A DNA stretch of 64,000 nucleotides, taken from Porogramme epimiltina (lineage: Eukaryota > Basidiomycota > Agaricomycetes > Polyporales > Polyporaceae). Both the position numbers and the translations under genes were made by a program. The stretch's first letter is position 1; each line of letters begins with the position of its first letter. Below are positions 33,944 to 44,683 of this stretch, piece after piece. The stretch covers positions 1-64,000 of the forward strand of contig FTLJ01000487.1 of the NCBI GenBank assembly GCA_900155495.1, in the 5' to 3' direction. Under the pieces are notes generated by a model. The model did no database searches. It had not been told where the DNA came from and saw only the letters and a program-made list of their open reading frames with translations.

Positions 33944-35641
33944 CGCGATGTAACATAGTTGAACGAGTGCACATCAATAGCTCAGTCCTTCGAAGTCTCC
34001 TTTGGTTTCCCTTAAGGTCGTGCATCCTACATTAGGCAAAGCATAGGTAGCTTGACGCACGCACGCGCACACGGGTGAATTCAGACGTGTAACAAGTAAT
34101 CGCATTGTTATGGCGTTATACATTAAAAGTGCCTACATTGAGCGGTTCGTGGACTTCGCACCTTCCTCCCTACGATAGAAGACTGTGGTAGCGGGGCGTC
34201 CGCCGGAGGGTATTACTGGTAGCATTAATGTATACTGCCAGTATCCACGGAGTCTCCGTTCGCTGACCACACCGATGGAATGGATTGCGGAATGTTGCCC
34301 AGGCGTGTCGCGCGCGTTCGAGGACCTTTATGGCCAGTTTTAAGAGACCGTGCCGATGGCGGCTGGCATCCGTGATGCAATTCCCATGCGGACCGTGTAG
34401 AGGGAGCGCATTGGGAATTGAGAAATGAAGGTGAGATGAAGGACACAATACCGGGGGGCACGGTCTGGGGACGAGCAGGAAGTCGGTGTCGAGGGGGTCT
34501 TGACGGGTTTTCGACACGGGCGGCGCGCTTATCTTTACTCTTAAGTCGGATGCGGGGCTGCGTCGAGTGCTCTACAATAACGGGGCGCACAGAGCGTGGA
34601 CGTGCCGTCCGCGAGGGTCTTCCCGCAACCCTTGTGCTTTGCAACGCGACGACAACGCGCCTCGTGCTCGGACGATGTCCGTCGCCTAGTAGGTCCAGGA
34701 AGTAAACGCCATACAGGCAGCGAAGTGTCGATTGTGGCCACCATCGCTGAGCTGGGAGAGATGAGGCCGTGTAGCCCTCGGGAGAGCGCGTAGTCCACCA
34801 GATACCAAGGCTTATTGCCATTTGCCGTCCGGTGGGTAGGGGGAACAAAAGGCATCGGCTCTGGCCGTACACCGACCTCGACAAGCATGGTCGGTGCGCT
34901 GAGGGTGAGGGAGGGGAGCTGGTGGCCGTCCCCGCCCGTTCGATAGGGCTCTATCACCATCGAAGGAGTGTCTGATGGGTGAGGAGATCACGCTGCATGA
35001 GTAAAGGGCCGGGAAGGGAAGGGAAGTGGGATGCATACCTTGAGGCGCGACCTGTGACACGAGGCCACCGCTGGACGCGGTGCAGACTTCGATTTGAGGG
35101 ACGAAGTCGAACGCCTCGAGGGATTGAGAAGTTTATCTGCTAACAGAGGGGGCTAAACGCGCCGTGGGCGACGGCGGCGCCGGAGGGGTTTCATGGAGGG
35201 CTGGTGTGCGTCGAGAGGAGAGAAGCGGTCGAGGGTGATGGAGGAGAGGGGACGTCGGACGGGCCCTTTTATACCACCCTCACACCGAGGGCCGAGCGAG
35301 GTAGGCGCGCAGACAATGGGCGGAGCAAGTCGATGACGTGGTCAGCACAATGGGGGGGAGGAGCAGCTTTGCGCTTTCCATGTGTCCCGGTATGGCCGCG
35401 AAAGCATTGTACGGTGCCTGAAGAGGGGTTCATCAGTGCAAGCTCCGCGGTGAGGCTATGACCAAAGTTGAACCCCCTGACTGAACAATGAGTGGCCGCG
35501 TTTGCTTTGCGGAACATGAATCACGGCTCAGGCTGCGGCGGCCACCCCTTTAGGAGGTGAGTGGTGCCGTGGTCCGGGTGACGGCTCAACCCAGTACGCG
35601 TATCGCGAGGGACGCCGGAGTCCGCAGACGGCGGTCAAGCT
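33944..35641. other. region with an unassigned minus-strand frame
   Basis: The minus strand carries a TATA-like tataaaag near 35268-35275 and downstream an open frame at 34960-34541 starting MVIEPYRTGGDGHQLPSLTL. This is protein-like for about 90 residues (WYLVDYALSRGLHGL), then turns Arg/Cys-rich. No first exon could be joined in frame, so I do not call a gene. Confidence 0.35.
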
Positions 35642-36210
35642 CTAGAATTTACCATTGTGACCTAGAAAAATCACAATGAGTGTGCAGCTTGCGGGTTGCG
35701 GTCGTACCTTCCCAGGCAGCAAACGCTGAGTCATAGACGAGGTGGTCAAACGTGCCCGAACGAAAATCGTGGCCCATCGGACACGCATATCCTTGTCTAG
35801 AACTTTCTGACGACTCCGTCTCAGTTTAAGGAGAATATAGGTGTAGGACCAAGGGACGAGAGAACGTACGTGTATAGATTGACTACCATGGCGATAGTCA
35901 TTCGCGGTCCCTGTCTTGGACATCTCACCGTCCGCGCTAGAGCCTAGAAGGCGTCTCAGAAACGACATAGCGCTTATCTAGGTGCGCTGTCGCCCAAGTT
36001 TAGGATCGAAGTAGCAGATACCCGGTAATAGTCTATCTCAAGAGTCACTAAAGTAGTTGGCATAGAAGCGACGAGAATGGCTGACCCTGTTTTCGATCCA
36101 CCAGATCTTGCGACCTCGCCACCCTCAAGAGTCAAGCCTTCCAAGGCACGTTCGAGTAGCTTGATCAGCGAGAAACAGTGACTTGCAGACAGGCCAGCAT
36201 ATAGTTCCAT
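35642..36210 (-). CDS. hypothetical small multi-exon protein, 142 residues
   Basis: Four exons on the minus strand, 36210-36022, 35977-35870, 35819-35708 and 35661-35642, separated by very short introns of 44, 50 and 46 nt, all gt-ag. The product starts MELYAGLSASHCFSLIKLLE, contains LVTLEIDYYR, then FLRRLLGSSADGEMSK, GYACPMGHDFRSGTFDHLVY and ends GHNGKF. Joining four separate open pieces in one sensible frame is the main evidence. The Cys/His pair in ACPMGHDF is not enough to call a zinc site. An upstream exon is possible because the frame stays open to 36258. No family recognised. Confidence 0.45.
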
Positions 36211-36569
36211 TGTTCCTGCCTTCCTAGATGCACTGTCAGTCCATACGAAAGCCGTCACTCACAAGCTATAGTGACCGGAATCCGGATAGAAGGATGGTGA
36301 CGGGTGTTCAACATGTGCACTTCAACTTAATATCTCGCCGTCTAGTTGGCTTGCTGAACACCAACGTTTTACTGTCTGTGAGTATCACGTTGCAGAACTG
36401 ACATTGATCCATTATCCACGAGCGAAGGGCACAAACGCGTGGGGGTGGCTGGTGGCGGATGGGCGGATAGGAAGCAATGCCAACTAAGTAACAGCGATAA
36501 CTTATAAGGATCGCCTAAATGCCGGTTTGAATTGATCTCATGGGCTCATAAGTGATTCCCTAAAACATT
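36211..36569. other. short intergenic region before tRNA-Ile
   Basis: No feature supported apart from possible upstream exon sequence of the preceding minus-strand gene. Confidence 0.4.
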
Positions 36570-36643
36570 GGCCGACTAGCTCAGTTGGTTAGAGCGTGGT
36601 GCTAATAACGCCAAGGTCGTCGGTTCGATCCCGGCGTTGGCCA
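36570..36643 (+). tRNA. tRNA-Ile (anticodon AAT)
   Basis: 74 nt fold into a full cloverleaf. The acceptor stem pairs GGCCGAC with GTTGGCC and is followed by discriminator A. The D-arm has agctcagttggttagagc, the anticodon stem pairs TGGTG with CGCCA around loop CTAATAA, and the T-arm contains ggttcgatcc. There is no intron, and 3' CCA is not encoded beyond the stem. A T6 Pol III terminator follows at 36665-36670. Confidence 0.96.
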
Positions 36644-36664
36644 TTCTTGATATGTAGACTGTTC

Positions 36665-36670
36665 TTTTTT
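36665..36670 (+). terminator. RNA polymerase III terminator of tRNA-Ile
   Basis: A run of six T on the coding strand 22 nt after the tRNA end. Confidence 0.7.
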
Positions 36671-37610
36671 AACCCAGGACGAACGAGGGAAATAGGCAAC
36701 GCAGCGTGAGCTGCTGCGTGTGTACATAGTAAAAGGAAAAGTCAGTTGTAGAATGTATTTTTGCGTACAAGCCACCGCGGCCAAGGTGTATTGCTACTAA
36801 GTCTCGGGGCCTAGGCCTCCTCTTGGTGTTAGTACAATGGGGCAACGCAATCTCAAAAGATATTTCCCTCATCCCTTCCGCATGGGCCACGCATCGGCGC
36901 CTTGTACAAGCCTGTGCACAACCGATCTGCCCGTATCCAGTCCTCCCAGCGTGGACTTTCCGGCCACGGTCGGCATTCCGGCCAGAGCCTGCGGATTCAG
37001 CTATCACCATAAAGCACACAGAAACGGAAGGCTCAGCCCTAAGGTCATCCGTGTGGTTCACCCCACGATATGATAGTGTAGACTTGGTATGTCTCTCGTC
37101 GCCTAGTCTCTGCGGGCGGCAGTTTCTACGCCTGTGAGGATGCGCTACGGAGCTCGCGGGCGTGTACGTCGGCATGCAAATGTCGCGTGCCAGGATAACA
37201 AGGTTAGTGGCTGTTGGTTCATGCCTAAAATTGAGGGGCGGCCCGCTTGCGGGCTGGACACAAGGGGTAGAGACCATGCGCGGATACCTCAAGTCCAAGC
37301 ATGACGTGGTTGTGGCCGCTGCGGGAGCGGCGCTGGGGGGTTGCGGGGGCGTGATGCCCCATGCTTATGCCCGACGGAAAGTTCGGTTGGTATCACGAGA
37401 TGGACAGGTAAGGAGCATGGACCACGGCCAGCATTCATTGAATTGACAATAAGGTAGGTATGCGAAGAGATCTGTATGAGGGAAGGTTCTGGACGAACAC
37501 CGAAAGCGAAACTAGGGAGGCGGAAGGTCGGTTCTCTGCTGCATGCGCCACGATCAAAGTGGTAGACTCACCAAATGCAACGATAGCACGTAACCTGATG
37601 AGAGCGAAGT
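36671..37610. other. intergenic region, no supported gene
   Basis: Frames on both strands overlap (minus 37298-36669 and plus 36823-37137) without motifs or splice continuity. Confidence 0.45.
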
Positions 37611-38175
37611 CTAACCCAGACGCTCCGAGGGATCCATCGCAAACAGGGATCGTGCGGGATTCATCTGAGTGCGGTCGTCTTTGAGCATGCTGTGAGCGCA
37701 GTCAGCGTTTTAGGTTCCAGGCCAGGACGGGAAACGCGATGTGCTCACCGAGCGTCCTTCCTAGGATCTTCACCTTCCACCCCGAGGACCGCTTGTGGTG
37801 TCTTGGCTTCGATGACCTGACATCCACAACCGTATTGACGAGGGTGCCACGCGGACGCCAGCAGAAACACTCACGTAGTGGTTGTCGCAGTGCGGGCAAT
37901 ACTCGTCGCTCTCGTCATAGTCGGCCATGTTCTTGCGGAACGCCTTCTTGCACTTCTTGCACAGGAAGGCCATCTCCGCCGTCCGCTGGAGCCTGTGGTC
38001 CTGCGTCTCCGCATGACACTCCGCACAGTCGAACCATTGCTTGCAGCACGGGGCGCGGATGGCGACTTGCGCGTTCAGGATGTGTTTGCTGGGTGGCGGA
38101 GGCCGTCCGGCTCAGCACGTTGGCGGGGGTGGAAGCAACATGGGTGCGGCGTGAACAGAGCGCGACTCACCACAT
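37611..38175 (-). CDS. CHY-type zinc-finger protein
   Basis: Four exons on the minus strand, 38175-38171, 38088-37875, 37816-37749 and 37689-37611, give 121 residues in frame. The product starts MCKHILNAQVAIRAPCCKQW and continues FDCAECHAET, then FLCKKCKKAFRK and EYCPHCDNHYV, a series of CC, CxxC and H pairs typical of the CHY zinc finger. Small fungal proteins of this length and layout are common; the family includes zinc-binding helpers such as Hot13 in the mitochondrial intermembrane space, but the role of this branch is not established. The first exon is only five nucleotides (ATGTG), chosen because it restores the conserved MCKH start. The basic C-terminus DPRKDARMLKDDRTQ is conserved in style. 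Confidence 0.9.
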
Positions 38176-38697
38176 GACGAAGGTCCGATGCCAGCACAAA
38201 TGGGCGGCGAAGAGGAGAGAACGAGGAGGAGGCGAGGCAGCTCGAGCAGGCTGGACTGGGGACGCGATCGGCTAGATTTGCGACCTGGAGCGGGGAGCGG
38301 GCCTGCCTGATCCGGAGCAGGGGCAGGCGCGTCACCACTGCCGCTCAGGGCAAGCGCACCGAGGCTGCCGCTGTGCCGCTGAACAGGTCTCGGGGGAACT
38401 GGCAGCGTCCGTCCGTGGTACCGCCACAGCTGGACTGAATGGAGCACGGTCCACAACGTCCCACTGCCCGCATGACTGCACCCGATGGCCGACATGAGGC
38501 CCTCGTCCAGCGACAGCCACCACAGCCCCAGGCCAAGCCGTCCGTGAACAAGATCTCCGACAACAGCGGCCCGTCCATCACTCCGTCGTCGGCCTCTTCT
38601 CCCCGTCCATATCTTTTCCTTCCCCTCCTCCATCTCCCCCTCCCTCCAGAGCCTTCTGCCTTCGCTCTACCCGGCACGACGCCCCTGGCTGGTGTTG
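38176..38697. promoter_or_regulatory. divergent promoter region
   Basis: Lies between the minus-strand CHY gene and the plus-strand membrane protein. A pyrimidine-rich stretch ending ccctccctccag at 38661 looks like an intron 3' end, which implies an unseen first exon of the membrane-protein gene somewhere in 38430-38560. Confidence 0.4.
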
Positions 38698-40620
38698 ATG
38701 GCAGCAGCATGCACGCCGGTCCCGACTTCGACCCTCTTTGAGGTCGTCACGACCACAACCACTTCCACCTCCATCTCCGACATCCTCACGACCATCCCCG
38801 AACAGCTCACGACCAGCACGAGCTCAGAATGCTTGTTGTCCACGACAGATGCGAACGGGACGATCTCGTGTTTAACGTCGACCGAGGTGGAGGTGACGTC
38901 GACCATCCAACGTGAGTTTTTTTGTCTTCTGTTCAAATATGCTCCTTCCCGTTCCACTTCCATCGCGTATGGTGGCTCGACAAGGTTCGGTTTCTGCGCC
39001 GCGCATCGGCTGGGTGGATGGAAATGGGCATCCCTTCCGTGCTATGCCGCGCAGATCCTGCCTTTCTTCACCTCATGAAGATCCGTCACTTCATTACACA
39101 GACACTAACCATGATCTCATCTCGTAGCGGCTATAACGAGCACCATTGAAACCCAAGTGCCGTTCCAAGTCATCCTCACCACCTCCTCCCCCACCGCGAC
39201 TCTTTTCTCAACATGTCCCACGGGCGGCAGCACCACCACCAACACCTCGACGACACTGCCGCCGACGACCTCTGCCGCGCCCACAAATGCCACCGTCATC
39301 ACCTCCGCAGCAGCGTCGACCCTCGCCAACGGCTCCGTGGTCTTCGTGACCTACACCTCCACGAGCTTCTTCTCGTCCTCCGCGGCACCCACCACCCAGG
39401 CCGGCGACAGCAGCAAGCACAGCAGCGCCGACGACGCGCTCGGCCCCATCATCGGCGGCGCGCTCGGCGGGTTCGTGGGGCTCATCCTCTTCGGCGTCCT
39501 CGCGTGGTTCATATGGTGCGTCCCGCCTCTCCGCGCTTCTTGCGGTGTCTCACGGCGCTGCGCCCGTCCCCCATCCCCCCCCCCTCTCTCGCTCCGCAGG
39601 CGGAAGAAGGACCGGCTGCGCGACATCTACACCAAGGACCACATGCCGAACTTCGAGCCCTCCATGCACGCGTCCTGGATCCACCGCTCCCAGGCGGCGT
39701 CCCCGCCGCCCGGCCCCGAGCCGAAGCCGTACGAGTACGGCCTCGTCGGGCACAAGGCTGACGCGTCCCCACCCTCGCGCGGCTCCTCCACCTCGCGCCC
39801 CCAGTCCCTCACCCTCGACCACACAAACGCAGGCGCGGCGTCCCCGTCCCCGAGCCAGAACCCGTTCGCGTCGCCCGCGTTCCCCTCTCCTGCAGCTGCG
39901 GCCGCCGGTGCAGGCACGCAGGGCGACGGCGCGCACAGCCCGTATGCGCCCGGCTTCGCGCTCTACCCGCCCCTCCCCGACACGCCGCACAGCGCGCACT
40001 CGCTCCCGCACTCACACGGACACCTCCCCCCGAGCCCGTACGCGCCCGCATTCGCGCACTCCGCGCCCCCCACGCCCGGCACGGGCTCCTTCGGGCTCGG
40101 GGGCAGCAGCGCGCCCCCGACGCCGACGCCCGGGCACGACTTCCGCGCGTCGCTCCCGCCGCCGCCCCGTCCGCCTACGCCCGGCACTGCGCTCGTCGCC
40201 GCCCACGCGCAGCAGCGCGCGTCGTTCCCGCCCGCGTCGCCGTCGTTCCTCCCCTCCTCCCCCTCCCACTCCCCTCCCACACCCCCACAAGCACAAGCGC
40301 AGGCGGGGGGCGGGCTCGCGGCGCCGGTGATGCAGCACGCGGGCCCCGCGGCGTCCGCGACGTCGCTCGGGACGGCCGTGAGCTACCCGTACCCGGTGCT
40401 CCCGCGGTACGCCCCCGACGACGCGGACGAGGATGAGGACGGTAGGGCAGGGGGAGCGGGCGGGGCGGGAGACGGGCGGCGGCCGACGCGCATGTCGCTG
40501 ACGCTCGCGAATTGGAACCCGGAGACGGACGGGGAGCTGTTCCCGCGCGCGAGCGAGGACGAGGGTGCGCCTGAGGGGGGGAGCGTGCGTCGGAGGCGGG
40601 GGACGGTGGATGAGGGCTGA
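38698..40620 (+). CDS. Ser/Thr-rich single-pass membrane protein
   Basis: Exons 38698-38911, 39128-39515 and 39600-40620 give at least 540 residues in frame. The N-terminal part is Thr/Ser-rich like a glycosylated cell-surface stalk. One membrane segment is clear, IIGGALGGFVGLILFGVLAW (about residues 180-200), followed by RKKDRLRDIYTKDHMPNFEP as a basic stop-transfer region. The cytoplasmic tail is long, Pro/Ser-rich and low in complexity. Many fungal wall-sensor-like proteins have this layout. The true N-terminus is probably in an upstream exon: reading back from 38698 in frame gives SLLPSLYPARRPWLVLMAAA, which looks like a signal-peptide end behind an acceptor at 38661. Two of the introns are tied to the frame of the transmembrane and tail regions. 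Confidence 0.75.
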
Positions 40621-41372
40621 GCGGGCTGCACGGGGGGGAGAGGCGGGGGGGGGGGGGGGGTGGAGGCTGCGGGGNNNNNNNNGCGGGGGGGAGAGGCGGG
40701 TGGGGTGGGGAGTTGGAGCCTGCGGGGCTCTCCTCGCGTGGCGCGCTCACCGGTCCGTCGTTTCTCTTTTCCCTCGCGCTGCGTGTTTGCGCGTGCACGA
40801 CTTGGTTAGAGCCGATCTTTACACCTACACGATTAACGTTCAAACGGGACTAGTTCGCACTGGGCCTCTTATTAACTTTAGTAGTAGCAGTAGTATGTAC
40901 GACACGCGATTCCGACTCTGTCCGCCCTTCCTTTCAAGCTACGGACGTCTGCGTCTCTCTTTTGCTCTTTTCCTCCATCCATTTCCTAGGTTCAACACCG
41001 CACGACGTTAGAAATGAACGAGAAGACCCGTCAGGGCCAAAATTCGCCCTTGGTTTCCACACCCACGGCATCCGTGGTCAAGCGTGTTAACGCCTCACCC
41101 TGGGTATCATGCTCGCAGTATAAAAATGCCATGGTGGATGTCTTCACGCCAGGAATAGAAAACTTAAGTAGTGTCTGAGGAGAGACGACTTCAGAGCCCG
41201 AGAATCACGGAGACGCGCGCAAATATTGAGGCAGTCATAGGCGCCCATGTGCACACTTTGTCGTCCGCCACCACTCCCCGCACATCCACCTTTACACCAG
41301 CTCAACCCCTCCTCTTCATACGAGCCCCCAAAGGAAGTGCCTTTCCCTGCACTAGAGACACACCTCTCGCAA
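40621..41372. other. intergenic region with an assembly gap
   Basis: G-rich sequence after the stop, eight N at 40675-40682 inside G homopolymers, then the 5' region of EFG1 with a tataaaa element at 41119-41125. No gene supported. Confidence 0.6.
40675..40682. other. assembly gap (8 N)
   Basis: Eight undetermined bases flanked by long G runs. The gap size may be nominal. Confidence 0.99.
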
Positions 41373-42347
41373 ATGGCACCCTCTCATAAAGCCGCCTCAT
41401 CCGACCCCTCCTCGTCCACCCACCCTCCAGACACGAAAAAACCGCACCACGCCAAGGGCAAGGGCAAGGGCAAGCACCCCCGCCCCCAGCACAAACAACA
41501 CCCCTCCTCCTCCGCCCCCTCCTCCTCCCCCTCCGGAGCGAACGCGCTGCCGGGCGTGCAGAAGCTGAAGGCGGCGCTGCGGCAGACGCGGCGGCTGCTC
41601 GCGCGGGACGGGCTCGCGGCGGACGTGCGCGTGCAGACGGAGCGGCGGCTGCGCGCGCTGGAGGGGGACCTCGCGGCGGCGGAGCGGGGGCGCGTGGAGC
41701 GCGCGATGGCGGCGAGGTACCACCATGTGCGGTTCTTTGAGCGGCAGAAGGTCGTGCGGAAGATCGTGCAGGCGAAGCGGCGGGTTGCGGAGCTTGGGGA
41801 GGGTGCTGGTGAGGGGGAGGGGGAGGGCGGGGAGAAGAAGAAGGGGAAGGGGAAAGGGAAGGGGAAGAAGGAGAGGAGGGAGGCGGAGAAGGCGGAGGGG
41901 GAGCTCGCGGCGCTGCGGGTGGACCTGAACTACGTGCTGCACTACCCCAAGACGCGCAAGTACATCTCGCTCTTCCCGCCCGAGCTGCGGCAGACGAAAG
42001 CGGGCGCCGCGGACGACGGCGACGAAGACATGGAAGATGATGGAGAGGAGGGGAAGGCCGAGACGGACCGGCAGCGGGAGGAGATCAGGGAGGAGATTAG
42101 GGCGCGGATGGACGCGGGCGAGCTGAGCTGGGAGCCGGAGGTCGAGCTGGCGAAAGGGGAGGGCAAGGGCGCGAGGGCCGCGTCGGGTTCTGCTGCGACA
42201 CAATACGCAGATGGGGTGGGGAAGAAGGGCAAGGCGAAGACGGGCGGTGAGGCGCAGCCTGAGCAGAGTGCGGCGAAGGTGGGGGGCGTCGCGGACGACG
42301 ACTTCTTTGCGATGGACGATGGGGAAGATAGCGAGATGGACGAATAG
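41373..42347 (+). CDS. EFG1: rRNA-processing protein EFG1
   Basis: Single exon of 324 residues. Efg1 is a nucleolar factor needed for early cleavages of the 5' external spacer and 18S rRNA maturation. The family core is recognisable: LPGVQKLKAALRQTRRLLAR near residue 55, RVQTERRLRALEGDL, MAARYHHVRFFERQKVVRKI, then after a Gly/Lys insert LAALRVDLNYVLHYPKTRKY and ISLFP. The N-terminus is Ser/His/Lys-rich and the C-terminus acidic, ending in DDGEDSEMDE. The ATG at 41373 was preferred to the upstream in-frame ATG at 41247 because the extra residues are Pro-rich and unlike the family. A Lys/Gly repeat (about 41820-41870) interrupts the core and looks like a local expansion. Confidence 0.92.
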   Translation: MAPSHKAASSDPSSSTHPPDTKKPHHAKGKGKGKHPRPQHKQHPSSSAPSSSPSGANALPGVQKLKAALRQTRRLLARDGLAADVRVQTERRLRALEGDLAAAERGRVERAMAARYHHVRFFERQKVVRKIVQAKRRVAELGEGAGEGEGEGGEKKKGKGKGKGKKERREAEKAEGELAALRVDLNYVLHYPKTRKYISLFPPELRQTKAGAADDGDEDMEDDGEEGKAETDRQREEIREEIRARMDAGELSWEPEVELAKGEGKGARAASGSAATQYADGVGKKGKAKTGGEAQPEQSAAKVGGVADDDFFAMDDGEDSEMDE

Positions 42348-43088
42348 TGATACTTTACTTGGTGCGTGCCCCTTACTGCGGTATATGTCACGTCTCTTAC
42401 CCGAAGCTTTCACATAGCTTTGTCGTTACATCTACGCATGCTAATCCACGGGATGCTGCTCGTCGACCTCTCTTCGAAAAGCTCAGGGGTTCCGTTGTTC
42501 ATGCCGGAAGACCAGTCGCTTGTCTTCCTCCTGCTTCAGCAGACTCTCGTCTTGCGCCATTGAACTATGATACCGGCTGTGGTTGGCTACAACGTCCTCT
42601 CCAGTTACCTACACTCCTCTAATGTTTGAAGGTAAGGGGAGGATGGTGTTGGGAGTCGGAATTTTCGGACCATCCCCGGTTCGCCGCGGTCCGGTGCGGA
42701 ACCGCGCCAAGCCGCCCGCCGCCCCTCAGACGCCTCCACCACAGGCCCGAGTTCTATTCCTTGTCCATAGCCCCCGCTGAATGACCATTCACTCTTCAAG
42801 GTTCAGCGACATATCTACACGTCACCCCCTCGTGAACCCATTCCACCACCGAAGACCCTTCCGAGCGTCGAGGGCAGCGGTCAGGCGACATACGCGGCCT
42901 CCCGATCGTTCCTCGCCTCCCCTCCGGACCGCCGGCCCGCACACCCCACCGGTCTCGAGAAGACGACGGGGCGTATAAAGGCGGCGAGCTCCATCTCCAT
43001 CTCTATCGACGCTATCTGCGCGCACATCTCTTCCCCCAGCCTAACCCGTCCCCCAGCGATCTCCGCACACCCGCCACTCTTCCGCAAG
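42348..43088. other. intergenic region, promoter of the aldo-keto reductase gene
   Basis: No gene supported. A gcgtataaaggc TATA box lies at about 42971-42982, roughly 110 bp before the ATG at 43089. Confidence 0.55.
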
Positions 43089-44453
43089 ATGTCTTTGGGC
43101 AAGACGATCACGCTTTCGTCCGGTGGGTCGATCCCGCAGATTGGGCTCGGGACGTGGCTGTCGAAGCCGAACGAAGTCGAGAACGCTGTAAGTACCTCAC
43201 CATGTTCAGGCTGTGATCGAGGAAGAGGGAAGGGGCGTATTCGTAGGCCCGACGCTGGATCTGATCGCTTTGGGCACAGGTCGAAGTCGCGATCCGTTCG
43301 GGCTATAGGCACATTGACTGTGCCATGGTCTACCAAAACCAGGACGAGGTGCGCTGCTTTTGACACAACTACGCATGTTATGCAAGACTGACGTACTTTG
43401 GATAGGTCGGACGTGCGTTCAAGAAGGTCATCCCTTCGCTCGTGAAGCGCGAGGAGCTCTTCGTCACGACTAAGCTGTGGAACACCTCGCACAAGCCCGA
43501 ACAGGTCGAGAAGGAGCTCGATGACTCGCTCAAGCAGCTTCAGCTGGACTACGTCGACCTCTACCGTGAGTACTACTCCTCTCGTTGTCGTCTACCCCGC
43601 GTTTACCTCGATGCATGCAGTCGTTCACTGGCCCGTCGCGTTCCCTCCTGTTCCCTCCGGCTCATCGGTGCTCGAGCCTGAGGACCCCAGCAAGGCTGGA
43701 TGGGTTACCCTCGATCTCGAGACGAGCCTCGTCGATACCTGGAAGGCGATGATCGCTCTCCTGAGCACCGGAAAGGTCAAGGCGATCGGCGTTTCCAACT
43801 TCTCCATCCCACACATCCAGGGTATCGTCGATGCTACGGGTGTATGGCCGGTGAGTTGCTTCATCCCCTAGCGCGGTATGCACGCTGACAACAAGTGGCG
43901 GTGTGCACCATACAGGTTGCGAACCAGATCGAAGCGCACCCGTTGCTCCTCCAGGACGACCTCGTCGAGTACTGCAAGAAGAACAACGTGCACTTGACGG
44001 CGTACAGCCCGCTCGGGAACAACAGTACGTTGCTGGGAGGCTGAGCCAGGGAAAGCACTAATATATCATCCTTTCAGTGGCGGGCGAGAAGATGTTGACG
44101 GAGTACCCCGAAGTGCAGGAGATCGCGACAAAGCTCAATGCGACGCCCGCGCAGGTGCTCATTGCCTGGGGCGCGAAGCGCGGTTACTCTGTCATTCCGA
44201 AGAGTGTTACGCCCTGTAAGTGTTCTCCGAATGACTGCACAGATTTGCGCTGACTAGTTCGCCCCTAGCGCGTATCGAGTCGAACTTCCAGCAAGTCGAG
44301 CTGTCGGACGAGGACTACGAGAAGTTGTGTGACCTCGGGCGCACTAAGCGCAGGCGGTATAACATCAAGACTACCTACCCTCCCTTCTGGGACATTAACA
44401 TCTTCGGCGAGCCTGAGGAGGCTACCACGACGAACCCGGTCAAGATTGTCTAA
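43089..44453 (+). CDS. aldo-keto reductase
   Basis: NAD(P)H-dependent reduction of aldehydes, ketones or sugars in the cytosol. Seven exons, 43089-43187, 43280-43348, 43406-43565, 43621-43850, 43916-44024, 44078-44215 and 44269-44453, give 329 residues, the usual AKR length. The full catalytic tetrad is present: Asp46 and Tyr51 in [16 protein letters not shown], Lys79 in LFVTTKLWN and His112 in LVHWP. Other family landmarks are PQIGLGTW near the start, [21 protein letters not shown] and the cofactor-binding IPKSVTPSRIESN near the C-terminus, where Lys-Ser and Arg favour NADPH. All introns are 53-92 nt. The substrate cannot be read from the sequence; xylose reductase-like and glycerol dehydrogenase-like enzymes share this layout. 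Confidence 0.97.
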
Positions 44454-44683
44454 GCGTGTTAATAATGAAAAGGCCAAGCGTAGCTTTGTACTTATATGTA
44501 ATCGTATAAAATGCATTCTGGATACGTTGGACACAATGTTGGACGTGTTTTGAACATCATGCTTGTGTGCCTGAGCAGCGTCGGGCGTCGGCAATTCCCG
44601 GAATAGGAAAATCTGCCTTCCGCCACCAATCGATCTGAGGCAGGCTTCCTTTCTCTCCAACTCCAATCTGTCCCTGCTCCTCT

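Noticed and set aside
34225..34960. Minus-strand frames of 219 and 139 codons
   Set aside because: Partly protein-like, but no first exon can be joined in frame and no motif is present; left as an unassigned region.
41397..42413. Minus-strand frame of 338 codons
   Set aside because: Antisense of EFG1, Leu/Pro/Arg-rich with no motif.
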